A stretch of DNA of 37,065 nucleotides, taken from the NCBI RefSeq assembly GCF_000241305.1, contig NZ_BAEH01000008.1, forward strand, positions 1 to 37,065, in the 5' to 3' direction. Below the pieces are notes generated by a model that ran no database searches, was not told the DNA's origin, and worked only from the letters and a program-made list of their open reading frames with translations. The translations under genes were made by a program, and so were the position numbers. This stretch comes from Gordonia effusa NBRC 100432. GTDB taxonomy: Bacteria > Actinomycetota > Actinomycetes > Mycobacteriales > Mycobacteriaceae. Below, in pieces: positions 16,978 to 24,605 of the stretch. The stretch's first letter is position 1; each line of letters starts with the position of its first letter.

Positions 16978-18582
16978 ATGAATCACGTGTGTAATCGTGG
17001 CCGCGGGTCGATATTCGCGACGTTGGTCGCCGCGACCCTGTTGCTTAGTGCGTGTGGCAGTGGCAGTGACAGTGCGTCCAGCGACTTTTCAGTCGGCTCG
17101 ACGCCGCCGCCAGCCGTTGCTGGAATCCCCGCTGACTCCACCCGTATTGATGACGCGGTCAGTCAGGTTCCGGACCTGGCGCGAAAGCTATTGGAGCGCA
17201 GCGGTGTTCCCGGTCTGGCAGTCGCCGTCGTGCGCGATGGCAAGACCGTCTACGTCGGTGGGTTCGGTGTCAAAGACATTCGCAGACAAGATGACTCGGT
17301 GAACGCGGATACCGTGTTTCAGATCGCCTCGGTGTCAAAAGCGGTATCGGCCACGGTGGTCGCCGGGCAAGTCGGCAGTCGTGGAATCGAGTGGAGCATG
17401 CCCATTGTCAATGGCATCGCCGGGTTTACACTCACCGATCCCTACGTGAGCGCACATGTCACGCTCGCCGATATGTTCAGTCATCGTTCCGGGCTGCCCG
17501 ACCATGCGGGGGACAACTTGGAGGATGTCGGCTACAGCCGCGACCAGGTCCTCGAGCGTCTTCGGTATCTTTCGCTAGCCCCATTCCGAACGCAGGAGCT
17601 GTACACCAATTTCGGAGTGACCGCGGCAGCCACCGCTGTCGCGAATAAGGCGGGCGAGAGTTGGGAAGACCTCAGTGCGCATACACTTTTCGGTCCAGTC
17701 GGGATGTCGTCGACGAGTGCTCGCTATAGCGACTTCCTCACGAGGAGCAACCGCGCGACCCTGCACGCCAAAGTAGATGGAAAGTTTCAACCCCTGTACC
17801 AGCGCGATGCCGATGCGCAGGCACCGGCAGGGGGAGTGAGCTCGAATGTCAAGGATCTGGCGAAGTGGATGACGCTTCTGCTGGCGGGCGGGAAATACGA
17901 AGGGAAGCAGGCAATTCCGGAAGAGGCGTTGCTTGAGGCGATGACTCCGCAGCTCGCGTTGCAATCGGGCCAGACTGATTTCCGTCCTGCCGCAACGGGT
18001 TTCGGTTTCAATATTTCCAGCGAGCCGTCCGGGCGGTCGATCCTGAGTCACTCGGGTGCATTCGCTTCGGGCGCCGCGACTAATTTCGTGCTGGTTCCAT
18101 CGCTGAATATTGGCATCGTGGTGTTGACCAACGGCGCACCGGTCGGTGTGCCCGAGACGTTGACCAAGGAGTTCACCGATCTCGCCCAGTACGGCCGGAT
18201 TACGACGGACTGGCTGACCGAATACGCCAAGATCATGCCGTCCTCTGAGCCCGAAGGCGAATTGGTCGGCCGCACACCACCTCCCAACGCCACCCCCGCG
18301 AGGCCGTTAGACACCTATGCGGGGGTTTACGCCAACAACTACTTCGGACCCCTGACGGTCATATCCAACGGTACGACCTTGAAGATGTCGATCGGTCCGA
18401 AGAACCAGACCTTCGCGCTGACTCACTTCGACGGCGACACATTCACTTTCGAGCCGAGCGGCGAAAACGCCAACCACGGTTCAGTGTCGCAGGTGCGTTT
18501 CGCGTACGCCGGGGACCGCGCGCGGTCGGTATGGGTTGAGTTCTGGGATCAGGATCGCCAGGGCACGTTCACGCGCAGATGA
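16978..18582 (+). CDS. Beta-lactamase-fold serine hydrolase lipoprotein
   Basis: 534 residues. The signal sequence ends in lipobox LSAC with Cys26, so it is anchored on the outer face of the membrane. The penicillin-binding-like domain has all three motifs: S118-V-S-K121, Y209-T-N211 and H358-S-G360. A C-terminal lipocalin-like beta domain (about 430-534) follows. Such proteins are D-aminopeptidase/esterase/beta-lactamase-like; the substrate is unknown and it need not confer antibiotic resistance. The ATG has GAGGAGA six bases upstream. Convergent with the next gene; the two stops are eight bp apart. Confidence 0.87.
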   Translation: MNHVCNRGRGSIFATLVAATLLLSACGSGSDSASSDFSVGSTPPPAVAGIPADSTRIDDAVSQVPDLARKLLERSGVPGLAVAVVRDGKTVYVGGFGVKDIRRQDDSVNADTVFQIASVSKAVSATVVAGQVGSRGIEWSMPIVNGIAGFTLTDPYVSAHVTLADMFSHRSGLPDHAGDNLEDVGYSRDQVLERLRYLSLAPFRTQELYTNFGVTAAATAVANKAGESWEDLSAHTLFGPVGMSSTSARYSDFLTRSNRATLHAKVDGKFQPLYQRDADAQAPAGGVSSNVKDLAKWMTLLLAGGKYEGKQAIPEEALLEAMTPQLALQSGQTDFRPAATGFGFNISSEPSGRSILSHSGAFASGAATNFVLVPSLNIGIVVLTNGAPVGVPETLTKEFTDLAQYGRITTDWLTEYAKIMPSSEPEGELVGRTPPPNATPARPLDTYAGVYANNYFGPLTVISNGTTLKMSIGPKNQTFALTHFDGDTFTFEPSGENANHGSVSQVRFAYAGDRARSVWVEFWDQDRQGTFTRR

Positions 18583-18589
18583 ACGCCGG

Positions 18590-19033
18590 TTACGAGGTCC
18601 ATGCCTTGATGAAGCCAGCGAGCAGAACCGCGAATGCGCCGATCTCGCCGACGATCAGCGCGTACATGAACGGCGTGGTGCCCGGTGTCGGCGTCGCGAA
18701 TTGATTATCGGTGTCGCGTAGGGCTCCATGCAGGCAGTAACTCGCGATGGCGGCGACGAAGAAGAAGACGAGCACGCCGGCCGCGATCAGGTTCAGCGTC
18801 GTCGACCAGGCACTGAGTTGAACGAAGATCGCGATCAGCGCCGTCGCGAATGCGTACATCAGCGCCGCACGATGTGCGATGTCGACGTATACATGCGCCT
18901 GATGCTGTGGCGACGTCATTATTCCGTGGTACTTCCACACGCCCAGTATCAGTGCCCAGAGGAAAATCACACCGGCCGCCAGCAGGGTGATTTTGGTGTC
19001 GAGACCGAGTTGGTCGATTCCGAATCCGGTCAC
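18590..19033 (-). CDS. Four-helix conserved membrane protein
   Basis: 147 residues, four hydrophobic segments (about 15-32, 58-75, 78-97, 121-143). A histidine-rich stretch after the first helix (His36, His44, His47, His54, within WKYHGIMTSPQHQAH and VYVDIAHRA) is a candidate metal or haem ligand set. I recognise it as a conserved actinobacterial membrane protein of unknown function. GTG start with AGGAG seven bases upstream. Divergent from the monooxygenase gene across a region with a palindromic operator. Confidence 0.7.
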   Translation of the reverse strand: MTGFGIDQLGLDTKITLLAAGVIFLWALILGVWKYHGIMTSPQHQAHVYVDIAHRAALMYAFATALIAIFVQLSAWSTTLNLIAAGVLVFFFVAAIASYCLHGALRDTDNQFATPTPGTTPFMYALIVGEIGAFAVLLAGFIKAWTS

Positions 19034-19093
19034 GCGTTACTCCTGAGAACGGGTTGCGGGCGGCAGGTCTTTCGACGCTGCCGACGAACGATG

Positions 19094-19099
19094 TAATGT
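19094..19099 (+). promoter_or_regulatory. Possible -10 box for monooxygenase gene
   Basis: TAATGT, about 65 bp before the chosen ATG. The palindrome at 19104-19118 would cover the transcription start. Confidence 0.35.
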
Positions 19100-19103
19100 T
19101 AGC

Positions 19104-19118
19104 CACACGTTATGTGTG
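19104..19118. promoter_or_regulatory. Palindromic operator CACAC-N5-GTGTG
   Basis: Perfect inverted repeat with five-base arms and five-base spacer, directly downstream of the possible -10. The layout suits a dimeric repressor such as a TetR protein. Confidence 0.45.
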
Positions 19119-19163
19119 ACGCCGAGTTACATATCAAGGACGATCGAGACATTGAGGGACATG

Positions 19164-20642
19164 ATGGAACCTGACTACGACGCGATCATCGTCGGTGCCG
19201 GCTTTGGTGGCATGGGTGCCGCCATCGAACTCAAACGGCTTGGATACAGCAACCTCGCCATTCTCGAGCGTGAGGACGATCTTGGCGGCACGTGGCATGT
19301 CAATCACTACCCGGGTCTCGCCGTCGACATTCCGTCGGTCACCTACTCATACTCGTTCGAGCCGAATCCTCGATGGTCCGAACTGTTCGCGCCTGGTTCC
19401 GAACTGAAGCAGTACGCCACCGACGTTGCCGACAAATACGACCTCAAACGGCATATGGAGTTCAACACCGTCGTCGACGGTGCCGAATGGGATGACGACG
19501 CGCAGCACTGGCGGGTGCGGACCTCCGACGGATCGCTGCGCACCGGTCGGTATCTGGTCACGGCGACCGGTTTCCTCTCGCAGCCGCACGTCCCCGACTT
19601 CCCCGGCATCGGCAGCTTTGCCGGCGACATCATCCACACCACTGCCTGGCCTGACGGTCGCGAGTTCACCGGGGAGCGGGTCGCGATCATTGGAACCGGT
19701 GCCACCGCCGTCCAGTTGATCCCGGAGCTGGCCAAAGAAGCACTCGAACTCACCGTCTTTCAGCGCACTCCGATCTGGGTGGTGCCGAAGACGCAAATGT
19801 CGATTCCGCGGCGCGTGCAGGATGCGTTCGCGCGAGTTCCGTTGACGCAGAAGGCAGCACGCATGGTGTCGTCGGCGATGCTGGAAGTGCTGATGGTCAC
19901 CGGCGTGCTTCATTTCAAACAGTTCACCCTGGGCAATAAAGGGGCGGCATTGCTTGCCAAGGCCCACATGCGACGTCAGGTCCGCGATCCGGAGACACGC
20001 CGAAAGCTCACGCCCACATACGATTTCGGCTGTAAGCGGCCCACTTTCTCGAACACCTACTTCCCGGTGTTCAATCAGCCCAACGTGGCGCTGGAGACTA
20101 ATTCGATTGTGCGCGTTGAACCGGACGGCATCGTCACCGAAGCTGGCAAGGTTACGATCGACACATTGGTCCTTGCGACCGGTTTCGACCTGTGGGATAC
20201 CAACTTTCCCGCCATCGAAGTGATCGGCCGCGACGGTCTGAATCTCGGTAAATGGTGGCGCGAGAAGAGGTTTCAGGCCTACGAGGGCATCACGGTGCCG
20301 AAGTTCCCGAACTTCCTGTCATTGAATAGTCCCTACTCCTACAGCGGTCTGTCGTACTTCACGACGATCGAGGGGCAGATGAAGCACATGGCACGGCTGT
20401 TCGGTGAACTGAAGCGTCGCGGCAAGCAGACCTTCGAGGTGACTGCACAGGCCAACGCGCAGTTCCTCGACGAAGTCACCCTGCGTCTGGGGTCGTCGGT
20501 CTTCTACAACGGTGACTGCTCGACGTCGCGGAGTTACTACTTCAACAAAGCGGGCGAGGCTGCTCTTCTGCGGCCGAAGTCGACGCCAGCGACACTGCGG
20601 GAGATGGGCCGGTTCCCGCTCGACGATTACGGGTACCGGTAG
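19164..20642 (+). CDS. Baeyer-Villiger-type flavin monooxygenase
   Basis: 492 residues. It has an FAD-binding GAGFGG at 11-16, LGGTWHVNHYPG at 40-51 and the Baeyer-Villiger fingerprint FxGxxxHTxxW (FAGDIIHTTAW, 152-162), followed by the NADPH-binding GTGATA near 177 and FQRTPIWVVPK. It should insert oxygen into ketones or oxidise N/S centres using NADPH and O2; related mycobacterial enzymes include MymA and EthA, but the substrate here is not predictable. ATG 19164 is chosen because GAGGG lies five bases upstream; ATG 19161 and GTG 19116 are in-frame alternatives. Convergent with the DUF1345 gene, stops three bp apart. Confidence 0.88.
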   Translation: MEPDYDAIIVGAGFGGMGAAIELKRLGYSNLAILEREDDLGGTWHVNHYPGLAVDIPSVTYSYSFEPNPRWSELFAPGSELKQYATDVADKYDLKRHMEFNTVVDGAEWDDDAQHWRVRTSDGSLRTGRYLVTATGFLSQPHVPDFPGIGSFAGDIIHTTAWPDGREFTGERVAIIGTGATAVQLIPELAKEALELTVFQRTPIWVVPKTQMSIPRRVQDAFARVPLTQKAARMVSSAMLEVLMVTGVLHFKQFTLGNKGAALLAKAHMRRQVRDPETRRKLTPTYDFGCKRPTFSNTYFPVFNQPNVALETNSIVRVEPDGIVTEAGKVTIDTLVLATGFDLWDTNFPAIEVIGRDGLNLGKWWREKRFQAYEGITVPKFPNFLSLNSPYSYSGLSYFTTIEGQMKHMARLFGELKRRGKQTFEVTAQANAQFLDEVTLRLGSSVFYNGDCSTSRSYYFNKAGEAALLRPKSTPATLREMGRFPLDDYGYR

Positions 20643-20645
20643 ATT

Positions 20646-21269
20646 TCACAACCCCGCGACGAGGTTCACCAGCAGCGCCACGATGACGGTGCCGAACAGG
20701 TAGCTGAGAAGGGCATGGGCCAGCGCGGGTCGTCGCATCGCCGATGACCCGAGGTCGGTATCGGAGATCGCGAAACTCATGCCGACGGTGAACCCGACGT
20801 AGGCGAAGTCGGAGTAGACCGGTGGGCTGTCTTGGTGAAAGTCGATGCCGCCCACCGGTTCTGTGAAATAGATCCGGGCGTAGTGCACCGCGAAAATCGT
20901 GTGGATCGCTGCCCAGGATGCGACGATGCCGGCGAGCGTCGAAACCACCAAACTGGTGTGGTCCTTGTGCAGAAGTACGAACACGACACCGCCTAGACTC
21001 ACCAGGGCCAGCGCGATCACCGCCAGCATCGTTGCTCCATGACTTGGTTCCTCCCGCGATGCGTGTGCGGCTGTGTCGTCGGCGTTCATCGGCCCGAGCG
21101 CGATCCAGGTCCACGCGACGAACAAGCCCGCACCCAGCGCCCAGCCGGCCAACGGGGCGTCGAATGCCGTTGTGGCGGTGAGGATCACGGTACTTGTTAG
21201 GCCGACGCACACGCTGACGATCAGTCGGGTCAGCCCGGCGACGTCGCCGCGTCGGAAAGTTGGGGTCAC
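20646..21269 (-). CDS. DUF1345 family membrane protein
   Basis: 207 residues, five hydrophobic segments. The conserved family signature is visible: HTIFAVHYARIYF, then DFAYVGFTVGMSFAISDTDL, and a final HALLSYLFG helix. DUF1345 proteins are integral membrane proteins of unknown function. GTG start with a TAATCT -10 box six bases upstream, so probably leaderless. It lies between the monooxygenase (convergent) and nadR genes. Confidence 0.85.
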   Translation of the reverse strand: MTPTFRRGDVAGLTRLIVSVCVGLTSTVILTATTAFDAPLAGWALGAGLFVAWTWIALGPMNADDTAAHASREEPSHGATMLAVIALALVSLGGVVFVLLHKDHTSLVVSTLAGIVASWAAIHTIFAVHYARIYFTEPVGGIDFHQDSPPVYSDFAYVGFTVGMSFAISDTDLGSSAMRRPALAHALLSYLFGTVIVALLVNLVAGL

Positions 21270-21275
21270 AGCAGG

Positions 21276-21281
21276 AGATTA
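21276..21281 (-). promoter_or_regulatory. -10 box for leaderless DUF1345 gene
   Basis: TAATCT on the minus strand with a six-base spacer to the GTG at 21269. Confidence 0.45.
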
Positions 21282-21325
21282 CGCTCGCGAGCCGGTGTGG
21301 CCAAAGGTACGACGGTAAGCCGTTG

Positions 21326-22366
21326 TCACAGCGGAGGGGAGAACCGAAAGCGCTCATCGATAATGTCGCGCAACGCGGTCCGGGCAGCGTGGAGTCGTTG
21401 TTCTACACTTCCGCGCACCTCTATCCACGGCACGGACTGTTCGGCCAGAACCTCTCTGAACCGCCGCGCCATATCGTGTCGGATATGTTCGCCGTCCCGC
21501 ATACCGTCATCGACGAACGGGATCTCGTCGCCGGTGAGAATGTAAAACAGTGGTCGATGGGCATTAGCCGCCGCTACCACGGTTGGTGATGGGCTCCCGA
21601 CATAGCGTTCGTGCCAGAGTGAAGTCGCCAGAGCGTCGGTGTCGCAGAATAACAGTGGTGTCGGTGCGACACGAGCGGCCGCGGTTTCGAGTCGAATCTG
21701 TCGATCGACGATCAGGTCGAACTCGTCCGACCGCCACGGTTCGGTGGGGCCGCCGGGTCGGATCGTCGAGTACTCGCGACCATATTCGGGAACCCATGAT
21801 GTCGAATACGACTGTGCGAGAGCGGTAGTCAGCGTCGTCGTCCCGGTTGATTCCGCGCCGAGCACGACGATACGTCTCGTAAGGCCGGCCCTGACCGGCG
21901 CCGAAAGCTGTGGCCACCAGCCGAAAAGATCATCGCGCACAGCGGTTCCCGAGATGGGATTCGCGCGGCGACCTGGGTCAACCTGAACCCAAGCGGCATC
22001 GAGTCGGCGCGCGAGTTCGGCACCGTAGGCGTCACTGCTGAACACCGCGTCGACCGGGGCGTCGAGCAGCCGTCGGATAGTCCGCATATGGGCATCCCAT
22101 GCCGAGGCGGAATCGAAATCGACTGGTGTGTCGTCGATTTCAGTCATCAGATGGATAGTGGGATGAGATTCGCGCAGCCAGGCGGCGCGGTCCGCCAGCG
22201 GGATCGACTCACCCGACGATCCGATCAGTTCGACGGTGACGCGGTCGCAAACCCGGAGAGCCGAGCGGATCAGATGATCGTGCCCGTGGTGCGGTGGATA
22301 GAACTTGCCGATGATCAGACCGTGACGGTATCGAACCGGTCGGTTCGGTTCGCTACTGCTGATCAT
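21326..22366 (-). CDS. nadR: NadR-like NMN adenylyltransferase / nicotinamide riboside kinase
   Basis: 346 residues, two domains. The nucleotidyltransferase domain (about 13-150) has GKFYPPHHGH (HxGH, 26-29) and ISGTAVR (138-144). The kinase domain (from about 165) opens with GAESTGTTT, a P-loop where the usual Lys is Thr176, and contains the aspartate of LLFCDTD. No DNA-binding domain is present, unlike enterobacterial NadR. It should phosphorylate imported nicotinamide riboside and adenylate NMN to NAD. The ATG overlaps the pnuC stop (ATGA). The reading frame continues upstream across pnuC in another frame, but that extension is not coding. Confidence 0.87.
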   Translation of the reverse strand: MISSSEPNRPVRYRHGLIIGKFYPPHHGHDHLIRSALRVCDRVTVELIGSSGESIPLADRAAWLRESHPTIHLMTEIDDTPVDFDSASAWDAHMRTIRRLLDAPVDAVFSSDAYGAELARRLDAAWVQVDPGRRANPISGTAVRDDLFGWWPQLSAPVRAGLTRRIVVLGAESTGTTTLTTALAQSYSTSWVPEYGREYSTIRPGGPTEPWRSDEFDLIVDRQIRLETAAARVAPTPLLFCDTDALATSLWHERYVGSPSPTVVAAANAHRPLFYILTGDEIPFVDDGMRDGEHIRHDMARRFREVLAEQSVPWIEVRGSVEQRLHAARTALRDIIDERFRFSPPL

Positions 22367-22953
22367 GCGATTGCCGCCGCATCGGTCTGTCTGCGATGCA
22401 TTCGCCAGCTGAGCATGCCCTGCACACAGAGGCCGATGAAAAGGACGTAGAGTGCTGCGGTGATCGGCAATCCGACGCTGAAATATAAAGCGACATAGGC
22501 GATATCGACAACAATCCATACGATCCAGCATTCGAGCCATCGCCGATTGAGCATGTACTGCGCGACCAGACTGACCGAGGTGGTCGCGGCGTCGACGAAT
22601 GGCACGGTGGAATCGGTGTGAGCGCTTAGGAGCCACGTCAGCGCTGTGGTGGCAGCGACGCCCGCGCCCACCAGAGCGGGTATCGCCGCGCGTGGCATGC
22701 GAAGGACGAACTCCGGTTGGCCTTGTTGCGCATGCCAATTGCGCCACCCATGAAGTCCTAGCGCGAGATAGACCACCTGCAATCCGGCGTTGGCGTAGAT
22801 GCCGGTGCTGACGAATAGAACAATAAACACGAGGTTGTTCACAATGCCGACCGGAAATGTCCAGATCTTGCGGTAGGAGGCAAGAAGAACGCACGCGGCA
22901 CCAGTGCCGAAGCCGACGATCTCGGCCCAATGAGTCGCCAGCCAATGAAGCAT
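22363..22953 (-). CDS. pnuC: PnuC nicotinamide riboside transporter
   Basis: 196 residues, about seven transmembrane helices. Family marks: SYRKIWTFPVGIVNN, YLALGLHGWRNW and WLECWIVWIVVDIAYVALYF, with the tryptophans and asparagines that line the riboside site. It is a facilitator whose substrate is trapped by the kinase encoded by the overlapping nadR. A TAAGCT -10 box lies six bases before the ATG, so it may have its own leaderless promoter even though the SRAP gene ends only 19 bp upstream. Confidence 0.9.
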   Translation of the reverse strand: MLHWLATHWAEIVGFGTGAACVLLASYRKIWTFPVGIVNNLVFIVLFVSTGIYANAGLQVVYLALGLHGWRNWHAQQGQPEFVLRMPRAAIPALVGAGVAATTALTWLLSAHTDSTVPFVDAATTSVSLVAQYMLNRRWLECWIVWIVVDIAYVALYFSVGLPITAALYVLFIGLCVQGMLSWRMHRRQTDAAAIA

Positions 22954-22959
22954 TCGGCG

Positions 22960-22965
22960 AGCTTA
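22960..22965 (-). promoter_or_regulatory. -10 box for leaderless pnuC
   Basis: TAAGCT on the minus strand with a six-base spacer to the pnuC ATG. Confidence 0.35.
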
Positions 22966-22972
22966 CCGGGTG

Positions 22973-23782
22973 CTAATCCACGGGCACCAACAACTCGGGA
23001 CCGTTATTGCTGACACGGTTCACCAGTGGCGACACTTCTTTGATGGTGATTGCCTCGGCCAGCGCCAACGCCGGTGCGTTGAATAACTCGGCCGGTGCCG
23101 CGGCGTCGGGAGTGAGCCAGGCATCCCAGTCTTCCACCGGCATGATCAGCGGCATGCGGTCATGGATATCGCGCAGCGGTCCTACCGAATCCGTCGTCAA
23201 AATGGTTGTGCTGAGTAATGGCGGGGTGTCGCGGTCGGCATCTTTCGGACGCCACACCGACCACAGCCCGGCCATGAAAAGCCGAGTGCCGTCGTGCGGA
23301 TGCATGAAATAGGGGACTTTCGTGGGTTTCGACGCCCCGGGTACGTCCACCTTCTTCCATTCGTACCAACCGTCCATGGGGATCAGGCAGCGCTTGGATT
23401 TCACCGAGCCGCGAAACGATGCCTTCTCACCGACGCTCTCGGCGCGCGCGTTGAAGAGTGATCCTTTGCCGATCTCCTTCGCCCAACTCGGCACGAGGCC
23501 CCAGCGCATGGCGCGGATACGCCGCGTCGGATCGTCGTCGGGATGTTCGTGGGAATGACGGGACACGACGGTCATGATCGTGGTGGTCGGCGCGACGTTG
23601 TAGTTGACGAACGGGGGCCGCGAGTCTTTCGTGTCCGAGGCTGATGCCCCATCGAGCGTCAGTTGCTTGTCTTTATTGGCGTCGAGGTCGGCCGGTGGTT
23701 CTGGCGGCGGCACCTCGTTCACCGCGTCGATTTCGGCAGCCAGCTTCGCCGGGTCAGTGGTAACCGCATAACGTCCGCACAT
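22973..23782 (-). CDS. SRAP/HMCES abasic-site DNA-protein crosslinker
   Basis: 269 residues. MCGRY at the N-terminus supplies catalytic Cys2 (after Met removal), which in this family forms a thiazolidine crosslink with abasic sites in single-stranded DNA. FNARAES, the catalytic Glu in CLIPMDGWYEWKK and His in DIHDRMPLI complete the active site. A low-complexity charged insert lies near 30-50. Homologous to E. coli YedK and, as I recall, M. tuberculosis Rv3226c. Start fixed by Cys2. No SOS box is visible upstream. The 112 bp before it are filled by a large compound inverted repeat that begins at the ybaK stop. Confidence 0.9.
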   Translation of the reverse strand: MCGRYAVTTDPAKLAAEIDAVNEVPPPEPPADLDANKDKQLTLDGASASDTKDSRPPFVNYNVAPTTTIMTVVSRHSHEHPDDDPTRRIRAMRWGLVPSWAKEIGKGSLFNARAESVGEKASFRGSVKSKRCLIPMDGWYEWKKVDVPGASKPTKVPYFMHPHDGTRLFMAGLWSVWRPKDADRDTPPLLSTTILTTDSVGPLRDIHDRMPLIMPVEDWDAWLTPDAAAPAELFNAPALALAEAITIKEVSPLVNRVSNNGPELLVPVD

Positions 23783-23810
23783 GGGTCCATGCTGTCATGT
23801 GCCACCGACA

Positions 23811-23896
23811 GAACCCGTCGCAAAATCCGCCCGAACTTGGAAAATCCCCCGTCGCGAGCGGGGATTCTCCGAGTTCAGGGGGATTCTGGCCAGTTC
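23811..23896. repeat. 86-bp compound inverted repeat between ybaK and SRAP genes
   Basis: Four related ~19-bp units, two per arm and in opposite orientation. The right arm shows two direct copies of GGGGATTCT-N3/4-AGTTCA (23860-23877, 23879-23897). The left arm carries the complementary pattern (GAAC ... AAAATCC, twice). The arms flank a 10-base centre. It overlaps the ybaK stop codon, so the ybaK transcript would end in a long stem-loop. It could be a terminator, a processing structure or a dispersed repeat. Confidence 0.65.
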
Positions 23897-24377
23897 ACAC
23901 CGCGATGTCGGCGATGATGGCGCCGGTCGCCGCGATCAAATCGACTGGGTCGAGCGCGATCTCCAGACCTCGTCGACCGGCACTGCACAAGATGGTCGGC
24001 CAGGTCTGGGCCGAAGAGTCGATCACGGTGGCCAATCGGGTGCGCTGCCCAAGCGGGGACACCCCGCCCAGCACGTAGCCGGTTGACCGCGTCACTGCTT
24101 TCGGGTCGGCCATGACAGCCTTCGCTGAGCCTAGCGCTGCTGCCGTCGACTTTAGTGAAAGTTGTTGGGGCACAGGGATGATTGCCACCGCGAGCGAACC
24201 CGACAGGTCGACGACGAGTGTCTTGAAAATCTGCGCCGCGACGATGCCCAACGTCGGGCCGAGGGCATCGACAGCCTCGGCGCCGTAATCGGTTGACCGG
24301 GCATCGTGTCGGTACTTGTGCACCTGATGGGCGATGCCGGACTTTTCCAATGCGGCGATCGCGGGAGTGGCAGCCAT
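23895..24377 (-). CDS. ybaK: YbaK/EbsC-type Cys-tRNA(Pro) deacylase
   Basis: 160 residues, matching the family length when started at ATG 24377 (an in-frame upstream reading would add 12 residues). The fold-defining segments are AAQIFKTLVVD with the conserved Lys52, AIIPVPQQLSLKSTA, GYVLGGVSPLGQR and the Gly-rich end. It hydrolyses mischarged Cys-tRNA(Pro) in trans. It is divergent from sigH, and its start lies about 30 bp from the SigH promoter. Related genes sit next to sigH in M. tuberculosis (Rv3224A/B, from memory). Confidence 0.88.
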   Translation of the reverse strand: MAATPAIAALEKSGIAHQVHKYRHDARSTDYGAEAVDALGPTLGIVAAQIFKTLVVDLSGSLAVAIIPVPQQLSLKSTAAALGSAKAVMADPKAVTRSTGYVLGGVSPLGQRTRLATVIDSSAQTWPTILCSAGRRGLEIALDPVDLIAATGAIIADIAV

Positions 24378-24405
24378 GACTTCGTCAGTGTGCCATGTCG
24401 GGATC

Positions 24406-24433
24406 GGGAACAATCCGCGCTGCCCATAGCGTT
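24406..24433 (+). promoter_or_regulatory. SigH-type autoregulatory promoter
   Basis: GGGAACA (24406-24412), 17-base spacer, CGTT (24430-24433): a near-exact match to the SigH/SigR consensus GGGAAYA-N16-17-CGTT. It lies 41 bp before the first possible sigH start and about 170 bp before the second, implying positive autoregulation. Confidence 0.8.
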
Positions 24434-24605
24434 ACCTGTCCTGAGCCTGTGATCAGCGAAGGAAAGGCAGTCCATGAGTGTGGCAGCACGCACGCGTGAC
24501 ATGGCGACGTCGGGCGAGGTCTTCGGGTCGGTAAACTTAGCGGATATCGTTTCACCTCCGCTGCGAGCACCTGCCGGGCGGAGCATCGCGACCGAAGGGA
24601 TCGTT

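Noticed and set aside
21326..22945. Single 539-codon frame read as a fusion over nadR and pnuC
   Set aside because: The first 193 codons are an Arg/His-rich shadow of pnuC in another frame. NadR similarity begins exactly at ATG 22366, which overlaps the pnuC stop.
23783..23894. SOS (LexA) box in front of the SRAP gene
   Set aside because: Only isolated GAAC half-sites occur, as part of the compound repeat; no CGAAC-N4-GTTCG dyad is present.
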